A stretch of 5,449 nt of DNA from Saprospiraceae bacterium (GTDB lineage Bacteria > Bacteroidota > Bacteroidia > Chitinophagales > Saprospiraceae). Numbering within the stretch: the first letter of the stretch is position 1; each line of letters begins with the position of its first letter. Positions 1 through 5,086 of the stretch are shown piece after piece. Where the stretch lies: contig JAJCYJ010000900.1 of the NCBI GenBank assembly GCA_029262975.1, positions 1 through 5,449 on the forward strand, given 5' to 3'. Under the pieces are notes generated by a model that made no database searches, was not told where the DNA came from, and saw only the letters and a program-made list of their open reading frames with translations. The translations under genes and the position numbers were made by a program.

Positions 1-979
1 CTATTGGGCCACCGATCAAAGAAAGAAACACGGTCTCATACATAATCATCTTAAAGACTTTTGCTTTACTCATTCCTACAGCCATTAGCATTCCAATTTC
101 CCGAATCCTTTCAAGGACTGCCATCAGCATCGTATTGACGATGCTGAATAAAAGTGCTACGAGAATAATAGAAACAATGACCAAAGCATAGACGTCAATT
201 GTTTCTACCATTAATCGCATACCTGATGCCAGATCCATCCATGACTGGACCTTTAAATCGGGATATAATTTTTGAATCTTTTCTACCATTCTATCGGCTG
301 CTTCATGTTCCTTAAGGAGGACAGCAAATTCATGAAACTGACCTTGAACACCGATTAATTGTTGTAAATCTTCTAGTTGTACGAATGCGTTTAATTTATC
401 AAATAGTGGATTTTTTGAATCGTATATTCCAACTACGCGAAATGCACCAGCTGTGATTTCTCCTTCTATATCATTTACCGTAATGACGACTTTGGATCGA
501 ATTTTTAATTTATAGTCTTTGGCTATTTTGCTACTTATCAATATTGGATTTCTACTTACACCTTCGAAGTATTTACCATCGACGATTACATTATGAATGT
601 CTGTAACCCCAGTCTCTAGATCGGGTGTTATTCCCGTAACCTTTAAAGCCCCACTTTTATTGGCTGATCCAAACATCGACATACTGACAACTCTGGGTGC
701 ATATCCAGCAATTTCATTTTCTGCCCTCAAGGACTCCAATACTTGATCAGCTTTATCTATTGTATATTTTGGCATGAATTCATCAGTAAACTTTGGGTGA
801 TGAATTTGAAAATGTGAAATCTCGAGCTTGATTACACTTTCAATTTTTTGATTCATCATGCCTACGACGAATGCTGACGCAAAGACTCCTGCCCAAAGTC
901 CTAAAGCAATTGCTACAATGACAACCAGACTGCGAATTTTATGCCGCCAAATATTTCTCCATGCAACTTTTGGTATCAC
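1..979 (-). CDS. FtsX/LolE-type ABC transporter permease (3' end cut off by window)
   Basis: Inner-membrane permease of the MacB/LolC-E (FtsX-like) ABC family; 326 residues are visible and the C-terminus lies beyond the left edge. Residues 6-12 read AWRNIWR, the family's N-terminal amphipathic motif. TM1 spans about 18-40. A large periplasmic domain (MacB_PCD-like) covers about 45-260, TM2 covers 264-286, and the cytoplasmic coupling motif ERIREIGMLMAVGM sits at 290-303. TM3 begins near 314; the rest of TM3 and TM4 are missing. The start is GTG at 979: there is no in-frame ATG after the preceding stop, and this start puts both AWRN and the coupling motif at the same residue numbers as in the neighbouring permease. 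The gene follows that permease by 36 bp in the same frame. The pair probably forms a heterodimer, as LolC/LolE does. The substrate is unknown; lipoprotein or lipid is inferred from the LolA-like neighbour. No Shine-Dalgarno is visible. Confidence 0.9.
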   Translation of the reverse strand, partial: MIPKVAWRNIWRHKIRSLVVIVAIALGLWAGVFASAFVVGMMNQKIESVIKLEISHFQIHHPKFTDEFMPKYTIDKADQVLESLRAENEIAGYAPRVVSMSMFGSANKSGALKVTGITPDLETGVTDIHNVIVDGKYFEGVSRNPILISSKIAKDYKLKIRSKVVITVNDIEGEITAGAFRVVGIYDSKNPLFDKLNAFVQLEDLQQLIGVQGQFHEFAVLLKEHEAADRMVEKIQKLYPDLKVQSWMDLASGMRLMVETIDVYALVIVSIILVALLFSIVNTMLMAVLERIREIGMLMAVGMSKAKVFKMIMYETVFLSLIGGPI

Positions 980-1015
980 CCTTATTTGATATTTACTATG
1001 ATTAAATATTTCATG

Positions 1016-2230
1016 TTAGCTTCTCATTTCGGTAATGGCGTCCATTCTGATCAATTGAATAAATGGATAGATGGCTATGATACACGCTATAATGGCCACG
1101 ACTATTGCTTGTTGAATGAAAACAGAAGGGGCCAGTGTAGGTTGCATGATGGCTTCCATCCCATAATCCTCTGCCATTTTTTTCATATCCTCTCCCAGTT
1201 GTATTGGGTTCAAATAAAAGTAAGAACATACTGGAAGAGCACCGATCATACCAATAATTGCACCTAAAATAGAAATAATCAGGACTTCAAAAAAGACAAC
1301 AAATCCGAGATACATTCGCTTCATCCCTATCGCTACTAATACACCAAATTCATGTCGCCTTTCTGCGAGCATCATGAGTACCGTACCGAATATGCCAAAT
1401 GATATCACCATATACAGGATGAGCATAAATACATATCCCTCTTTACGATCTGTTTCAATCATATTTACTAATTCAGGAGCCATTTCCTGCCAGGACATAA
1501 CATCATATCCAACACCAAGTGTTTGGCGTAATTGGTCTACAATATCACCGGTATATAATGGATCTTCTGGTTTTAAGACCACGTTAGTCACCCTGCCTTC
1601 AAGACCGTAAAGAGCTTGTGCCATTGTTAAGGGAATAAATACAATTTGTTTACTTAGTTCCGGAGAGCCAAACTTGACGATTCCATTTATTACATATTTT
1701 CCGGCTGCACTCGCCCCATGATATCCCTGACCGATTAGTACTATTGTGTCACCAACATTGAGTTTTAAGTAAGCAGCAAGTCCATCACCAATAAGAGCGG
1801 CACGTTCATCACTTTTCAAATATTGCCCTTTTATAATACGTTCATTGAGAGCTGTATTTTGAATCTCGAGGTCCGGGTCTATACCGACGACAAGTGAACC
1901 TTTTGTAATTTCTTCTGATGCAGCAAGAGCGAAACTTTCTATTCGTGGTGCAAAACTTGAAATAGCATTTTCGGAGCCAATTTTATTTTTTAAATCCTGA
2001 TCATAAACTAATGAATTATCAAGTGTTCTATCATCCCAAAATCCGGAATTATGAATTTGAGCGTGTCCTGTATATGCACCTACCATGGAATCAACCATGT
2101 TAACATAAACTCCCTCTTTAAAACTCATCATTAAGGTAGACAAGACAACAGCGAAAAAGATAGAAGCCATAGTTATGGCAGTTCTGCGCTTATTGCGCCA
2201 AAGGTTTCTCCATGCAAGTTTTAGATACAT
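1016..2230 (-). CDS. FtsX/LolC-type ABC transporter permease
   Basis: Complete 404-residue inner-membrane permease of the FtsX-like/MacB family, of normal length for LolC/LolE-type proteins. It begins MYLKLAWRNLWRNKRR, the short basic amphipathic start of the family. TM1 is at about 17-37. The periplasmic domain spans about 40-262. TM2 is at 266-288, followed by the cytoplasmic motif ERRHEFGVLVAIGM at 290-303, which in this family contacts the ATPase. TM3 lies at 309-334 and TM4 at 371-393. It is a paralogue of the next gene: DNA encoding the AWRN region shares an exact 13-base stretch (954-966 and 2205-2217). It lies 48 bp downstream of the LolA-like gene and is presumably co-transcribed. 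Such permeases bind a separate LolD/MacB-type ATPase, which is not in the window. A role in extracting a lipoprotein or lipid from the inner membrane is inferred from context. ATG start; no Shine-Dalgarno. Confidence 0.92.
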   Translation of the reverse strand: MYLKLAWRNLWRNKRRTAITMASIFFAVVLSTLMMSFKEGVYVNMVDSMVGAYTGHAQIHNSGFWDDRTLDNSLVYDQDLKNKIGSENAISSFAPRIESFALAASEEITKGSLVVGIDPDLEIQNTALNERIIKGQYLKSDERAALIGDGLAAYLKLNVGDTIVLIGQGYHGASAAGKYVINGIVKFGSPELSKQIVFIPLTMAQALYGLEGRVTNVVLKPEDPLYTGDIVDQLRQTLGVGYDVMSWQEMAPELVNMIETDRKEGYVFMLILYMVISFGIFGTVLMMLAERRHEFGVLVAIGMKRMYLGFVVFFEVLIISILGAIIGMIGALPVCSYFYLNPIQLGEDMKKMAEDYGMEAIMQPTLAPSVFIQQAIVVAIIACIIAIYPFIQLIRMDAITEMRS

Positions 2231-2278
2231 TCTGTCTTTAAAATTATAATTAAATAATGGTTACATTTAATTCAATTT

Positions 2279-3118
2279 TTATTTTGCTTTTTTCATGAAC
2301 TGGGTTGTGAACACCCTATCCGGTATGGGTTGATCAAAAGCCATATTTTCAAATTGTAGAATCGTCTTATGCCCTTCTTCATCTGCTGGTATTACCTCCA
2401 TTCTTGTGGCTAAAAGTTGACCTGCAAGATTTTTTATTTCTGTGACAACCATTGTATTTACGAGATATCCATCTTCATCAAAGAACTCTGTTAATAGTTG
2501 CAAATAATCTGTTTTATCTATATAGAGGTGTACTTTACCCCAGACTACGGGAGCATCAGGTAAGGGGATTAATTCTATTTTCCAGCTGGGTCGATCCAAG
2601 ATGAGAGTATCCTTGAGAATTTCGTGAGTATAATCTTTGAGCGTTGAAGATTCACGTACGAGGTCATCATTTTTTAGATCTGTGCCCATCCAGCTTTGAG
2701 ACATCATCGATGGAGGCATCTTGATTGTACGTTCAATAGAAGGCATCCAATTCCATACCTCTCTTTTTCTTTTTAGAAAAGCAATTCCTTTCTCCTTGGC
2801 AGGCGATGTGATTAATGTTAGACTATAATCTGTGCCTTTACTCCATCCTTTCAAAGACATTTGTCTTTGCCAGGTTGGCCGAACAGTTGTTATCGTCATT
2901 TCAGATTGTGAAGTACTCTTGCCTCGGATCTTTTCTTCAGACTTCCGGATAATAGACTCGGCGTCCTGACTAATGAGGTTGCATGGAAGAATGAAGCATA
3001 TAGATGAGAGAATAAATAGAGTCATTACAGAAAAATATTTAAAAGTATCCCCGCCGCCCTTGTCAATAATATGGATTTTCACTTTTTTAATGACTTTTAA
3101 TGGAAACATTACATTCAT
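2279..3118 (-). CDS. LolA-like outer-membrane lipoprotein-sorting protein (PF17131-type)
   Basis: A 279-residue exported protein resembling the LolA_like 'outer membrane lipoprotein-sorting protein' family, whose members have the half-barrel fold that binds acyl chains. The hydrophobic export segment is at about 32-48, with probable cleavage near S50/Q51. The mature part contains the family's recognisable stretch: SPAKEKGIAFL at 105-115, then VWNWMPSIERTIKMPP at 121-136, then SWMGTDLKNDDLV at 142-154, followed by beta-strand-rich sequence to the end. The ATG at 3118 overlaps the tetR stop by ATGA, which favours this start by translational coupling. It leaves an unusually long n-region of about 30 residues (KKVK, K20); Met32 (codon 3025-3023) is an alternative, but it would lack any positive charge. 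C41 and C46 do not lie in a convincing lipobox, so a soluble periplasmic protein is more likely than a lipoprotein. It probably carries cargo for the two permeases downstream; the cargo is not identifiable. Confidence 0.87.
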   Translation of the reverse strand: MNVMFPLKVIKKVKIHIIDKGGGDTFKYFSVMTLFILSSICFILPCNLISQDAESIIRKSEEKIRGKSTSQSEMTITTVRPTWQRQMSLKGWSKGTDYSLTLITSPAKEKGIAFLKRKREVWNWMPSIERTIKMPPSMMSQSWMGTDLKNDDLVRESSTLKDYTHEILKDTLILDRPSWKIELIPLPDAPVVWGKVHLYIDKTDYLQLLTEFFDEDGYLVNTMVVTEIKNLAGQLLATRMEVIPADEEGHKTILQFENMAFDQPIPDRVFTTQFMKKAK

Positions 3119-3840
3119 TTAGAGGTCTCTTTAAATTTAGTTTGATTTAAATAATGAATTACTTCGCTTATGAAATGAGCATCGACAAAGAGTAATGATC
3201 CTTTTGGCGCTCCTAATATTCTTTCTATTATTTCTTGCCAAATACTTACTAAGTTATGGGCCCTTTCTTCAGTAAGCGTTGTTGTTCTTGAATGTGAGAG
3301 CATCATTGCGCTAAATTCATCAGAAAACAACTGGCCAATTCTTGGTAATATGTGAGAAAAATCAGCCGGAAAGGCAGGTTCTAAGACACCTTCGTTAACT
3401 CCTTGTTCAATTACCGTTGCAAAAATAGATTTTGACATTTGGGCTGATTGGCGGGCCATTTCAGTTCTCAATCTGATATTATGATCATCATTTAATATTT
3501 TTATTAATGAAATGATCAACTCTATATTATCCAACTTCCAATCTCGCCCAATTCGAAATATTTTATTGAGCTTCGAAATGGCATCTAATCCGGTGTCATT
3601 GATTATTCGTTCATTTTGCTCAATATTTTGGCGCATTATGTGGAAAACCCATTGCGAAAGGAGGTCTTCCTTAGATTTGAAGTAATGATAGAAAGTACCC
3701 TTCGCGACGCCAACTTTTTCTGTTAGCAGCTGGATGGACATGCGGTCATAACCGATGGAATAAAAGAATTCTTGAGTAGCATTTATAAATTCAAGACGAC
3801 GTTCTTCATAGTCCTTTACGATACGTTTTACTTCTGTCAA
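3115..3840 (-). CDS. TetR/AcrR-family transcriptional repressor
   Basis: DNA-binding regulator of the TetR family, 241 residues from the chosen start. Helix 1 is at about 11-29 (YEERRLEFINATQEFFYSIG). The helix-turn-helix falls at about 36-56 and ends in the diagnostic VGVAKGTFYHYFKSKEDLL. The remaining all-helical region, about 60-241, is the ligand-binding and dimerisation domain and cannot be matched to a ligand. The open frame extends to a TTG at 3882, but that codon overlaps the -7 box of the promoter and lies upstream of the predicted transcript start, so it cannot be used. In-frame TTG 3840 gives the usual short N-terminal arm; GTG 3858 is the other option but sits inside the operator. 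The stop overlaps the start of the LolA-like gene (ATGA). As first gene of the operon with a palindrome over its promoter, it very likely represses itself and the transport genes. Confidence 0.9.
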   Translation of the reverse strand: MTEVKRIVKDYEERRLEFINATQEFFYSIGYDRMSIQLLTEKVGVAKGTFYHYFKSKEDLLSQWVFHIMRQNIEQNERIINDTGLDAISKLNKIFRIGRDWKLDNIELIISLIKILNDDHNIRLRTEMARQSAQMSKSIFATVIEQGVNEGVLEPAFPADFSHILPRIGQLFSDEFSAMMLSHSRTTTLTEERAHNLVSIWQEIIERILGAPKGSLLFVDAHFISEVIHYLNQTKFKETSK

Positions 3841-3856
3841 TTTATTGTAGTTTGGC

Positions 3857-3877
3857 ACCGACTGACCGTCGGTCGGT
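3857..3877. promoter_or_regulatory. Probable TetR operator (21-bp palindrome)
   Basis: Near-perfect palindrome with arms ACCGAC and GTCGGT and inner GAC/GTC, centred on 3867; only one symmetric pair (3863/3873... counted from the ends, position 7) mismatches apart from the central base. Arms of the ACCGAC/GTCGGT kind are common in TetR-family operators. It directly follows the -7 box of the tetR promoter and covers the expected transcript start, so a bound dimer would block transcription. No second copy is seen in the window, which points to autoregulation of this operon. Confidence 0.82.
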
Positions 3878-3879
3878 AT

Positions 3880-3910
3880 CAAAAGTATACATATTTTAAA
3901 TAATATGCAA
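3880..3910 (-). promoter_or_regulatory. Bacteroidota-type promoter of the tetR operon
   Basis: On the minus strand a TTG (-33 element, 3910-3908) is followed after exactly 20 bases by TACTTTTG (-7 element, 3887-3880). This fits the Bacteroidota housekeeping consensus TTG-N19-21-TAnnTTTG at every defined base. Transcription should begin about five bases further on, near 3875, within the operator. The 5' leader to TTG 3840 would be about 35 bases. Confidence 0.78.
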
Positions 3911-3927
3911 TATCAGCGTATAATTTT

Positions 3928-3947
3928 CTCATCGACATTTAGATGAG
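3928..3947. repeat. Small inverted repeat upstream of the tetR promoter
   Basis: CTCATC and GATGAG form a perfect 6-bp stem around an 8-base loop, followed on the plus strand by a T-rich stretch (TGTTTTCTTTT). It resembles a weak intrinsic terminator, but no plus-strand gene lies before it, and on the minus strand it is upstream of the promoter. It could be an accessory protein-binding site or chance. Confidence 0.35.
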
Positions 3948-3964
3948 TGTTTTCTTTTACATCT

Positions 3965-3993
3965 CGGATTAATTTGCTGCACCTACTAATCCG
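3965..3993. repeat. Inverted repeat in the divergent intergenic region
   Basis: CGGATTA (3965-3971) and TAATCCG (3987-3993) are perfect 7-bp inverted arms separated by 15 bases. The site lies between tetR and the divergently transcribed secreted protein gene. It could be a regulator site for either gene. There is no T-tract, so a terminator is unlikely. Confidence 0.35.
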
Positions 3994-4109
3994 CATGAAC
4001 ACGATTTACATTCCGGGCTGATTATAAGTCAAGTGCATTTTTCGTAAAGTAATTCGGTTGTATTACTATATTTAGGGTCCTTCTTTAGATCAATCACAAT
4101 AAGTCACAT

Positions 4110-4625
4110 ATGAAAATTTTGTTTTTCCTTCTGCTTACATTTTCTGTTACAGCTCAATCCTATGATGGGTTGTACAGGACGAAGACAAAAAGCCTGGATA
4201 GCACCATAGAAACGCTTTACTCAGTGATTTCAGGGGATAAAGGGGTAAGAAGAGATTGGAAACTATTTAAATATCTTTTTGCACCTAATGCACAGTTGAT
4301 TCCGATCAGAACATCTTCTATGGGGCAGAAGACACTCATACATCTAACTCCAGAAGGTTATGTGACAAATTCAGGAAGTTATCTAGAAAAGAACGGATTT
4401 TTTGAAAAAGAAATCCATCGTGTTACGGAGGAATACGGAGCCCTGACTCATGTGTTTAGTACTTATGAGTCATATAGAACGAGTAAAGATGTCACACCAT
4501 TTGCTCGTGGTATCAATAGTATCCAACTTATGAATGACGGTAGCCGATGGTGGATTATTAACATTTCCTGGCAAAGCGAGAATGAAGAATTTCCATTACC
4601 TGAAAAATATTTACCTAAAAATTAA
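4110..4625 (+). CDS. Secreted NTF2/SnoaL-like domain protein of unknown function
   Basis: A 171-residue protein with a clear signal peptide (MKILFFLLLTFSVTA, probable cleavage after A15, VTA|QS), so the mature form of about 156 residues is periplasmic or secreted. The mature part has the layout of an NTF2/SnoaL-like alpha+beta cone domain: a helical start with a DW (49-50) and LFAPNAQLIP (56-65), a middle segment FFEKEIHRVTEEYG (97-110), then the strands HVFSTYES (114-121), ARGINSIQL (132-140) and RWWIINISWQ (146-155). Similar single-domain proteins are common in Bacteroidota and elsewhere as hypothetical proteins; no catalytic activity can be read from the sequence. ATG start, no Shine-Dalgarno, and no promoter matching the TTG/TAnnTTTG pattern well (closest TATATTTA at 4067-4074). 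It is divergent from tetR with about 270 bp between starts; nothing shows that it shares the TetR operator. Confidence 0.83.
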   Translation: MKILFFLLLTFSVTAQSYDGLYRTKTKSLDSTIETLYSVISGDKGVRRDWKLFKYLFAPNAQLIPIRTSSMGQKTLIHLTPEGYVTNSGSYLEKNGFFEKEIHRVTEEYGALTHVFSTYESYRTSKDVTPFARGINSIQLMNDGSRWWIINISWQSENEEFPLPEKYLPKN

Positions 4626-4768
4626 ACTATAGACTTTTGTTATCACAAGGTTTTAAGGAATGAAAGGCCCCCATTTCTGAAGATCAACTTATTCATCTCC
4701 ATTGGAGCTTAAGTAATTGCATTTCAACTACATAATTGGGTGAGATATTTAAATATTCGTCGATGCGA

Positions 4769-4783
4769 TAGGGGAAGCCCCTA
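4769..4783. repeat. GC-rich hairpin
   Basis: TAGGGG and CCCCTA make a perfect 6-bp stem closed by an AAG loop, GC-rich against an AT-rich background. Only GTTTG follows, so it is a weak terminator at best. It may end the NTF2-like transcript or be part of a leader RNA. Confidence 0.4.
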
Positions 4784-4819
4784 GTTTGAATGTCCTATAC
4801 GTAGCATAACACAAACCCA

Positions 4820-4939
4820 ATGAATACAATCTACACAACAACCCCAGGTGGTATTTGGACCACCTTTAAGAGAAAACCGGATATACACCACTCGGGACGA
4901 GTCCGCAAATTCTTACGTATATCAATCCTAAATAAATAG
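4820..4939 (+). CDS. Possible small ORF or leader peptide (39 aa)
   Basis: An ATG-started frame of 39 codons ending in TAG. The peptide begins MNTIYTTTPGGIW and its second half is basic (FKRKPD, RVRKFLR). It has no signal peptide, no recognised domain and no Shine-Dalgarno. The stop codon lies inside the first arm of the hairpin at 4936-4980, so a terminating ribosome would cover that arm; this is the only reason to consider it a leader peptide. Two hairpins (4846-4865 and 4890-4902) lie within the frame, which argues equally for untranslated RNA. Chance is quite possible. Confidence 0.2.
   Translation: MNTIYTTTPGGIWTTFKRKPDIHHSGRVRKFLRISILNK
4846..4865. repeat. Hairpin, 7-bp stem
   Basis: AGGTGGT and ACCACCT pair perfectly around a 6-base loop and are followed by TTAAG. 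A stable GC-containing stem in the leader region of the surface-protein gene. The T run is too short for a convincing terminator. Confidence 0.4.
4890..4902. repeat. Short GC-rich hairpin
   Basis: ACTCG and CGAGT form a perfect 5-bp stem around a GGA loop. It is the third GC-rich hairpin in about 130 bp. Its role is unknown. Confidence 0.3.
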
Positions 4940-4980
4940 TATCGATAACCAGTTGATCGCTCTTTTCGGTTATCTACTAT
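4936..4980 (+). promoter_or_regulatory. Leader hairpin A upstream of the surface-protein gene
   Basis: ATAGTA + GATAACC (4936-4941 and 4944-4950) pairs with GGTTATC + TACTAT (4968-4974 and 4975-4980): 13 base pairs interrupted by a 2-base bulge (4942-4943), with a 17-base loop. No T-tract follows, so it is not a terminator. Its right arm can instead pair with 5021-5031. Confidence 0.5.
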
Positions 4981-5017
4981 CTATATATGAATTTTATTTA
5001 CCCCAATAACTTTCTCA

Positions 5018-5086
5018 TAGAGTAGATAATCAGAGTAAAAACAATCTGATTATGACCATATTCAACCCCAATATTAGAGTAGATAA
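5018..5086 (+). repeat. Direct repeat TAGAGTAGATAA, two copies
   Basis: An exact 12-base repeat at 5018-5029 and 5075-5086, 57 bases apart, one upstream of and one inside the start of the surface-protein gene (codons for RVDK). The core AGTAGATAA also occurs inverted at 4970-4978. The copies could be binding sites for a regulator, or alternative pairing partners in the RNA. Confidence 0.4.
5026..5053 (+). promoter_or_regulatory. Start-codon hairpin C of the surface-protein gene
   Basis: ATAATCAGA (5026-5034) and TCTGATTAT (5045-5053) form a perfect 9-bp stem around a 10-base A-rich loop. The right arm ends with the A and U of the ATG start codon at 5052. In the mRNA this would mask the ribosome entry site. 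It could instead be a DNA operator palindrome. Confidence 0.5.

Larger units (their letters stand above)
4626..5051. other. Long intergenic region with several hairpins and no recognised gene
   Basis: About 425 bp between the NTF2-like gene and the surface-protein gene. No RNA family, tRNA, insertion-sequence end or strong intrinsic terminator is recognised. No good TAnnTTTG promoter was found; the nearest is TAACTTTC at 5007-5014, without a TTG at the right distance. The region does hold a cluster of hairpins and a 39-codon ORF, listed separately, and is best read as a possible structured leader of the downstream gene. The 3' end of the NTF2-like transcript is not marked by an obvious terminator. 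Confidence 0.6.

Noticed and set aside
1011..1229. 72-codon minus-strand frame
   Set aside because: Out-of-frame shadow inside the 404-residue permease; low-complexity His/Ser/Tyr-rich translation.
941..1267. Open frame of 108 codons on the plus strand
   Set aside because: It lies opposite the two permease genes, whose motifs and membrane segments are clear; the plus-strand translation shows no recognisable features.
1374..1610. 78-codon plus-strand frame
   Set aside because: Antisense shadow of the permease periplasmic domain; no features of its own.
2249..2271. ATTAAAT/ATTTAAT inverted repeat between the LolA-like gene and the permease
   Set aside because: Made only of A and T with a 9-base loop; such a stem is weak and expected by chance in AT-rich spacers.
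2972..3000. Lipobox in the LolA-like protein (C41 or C46)
   Set aside because: The residues before the cysteines (SSIC, ILPC) have Ile or Pro at -1, which does not fit the lipoprotein signal peptidase consensus.
3841..3882. TTG 3882 as start of tetR
   Set aside because: It overlaps the -7 promoter element and lies before the predicted transcript start; the encoded residues are simply the operator read in frame.
4067..4074. TATATTTA as promoter of the NTF2-like gene
   Set aside because: The last base departs from TAnnTTTG and no TTG lies 19-21 bases upstream.
4630..4660. Terminator after the NTF2-like gene
   Set aside because: Only a 4-bp TTGT/ACAA stem is found near the following TTTT; too weak to call.
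4885..4912. Hammerhead-ribozyme-like GACGAGTCC
   Set aside because: The required CUGANGA core and GAAA element are not present around it; only a simple 5-bp hairpin is supported.
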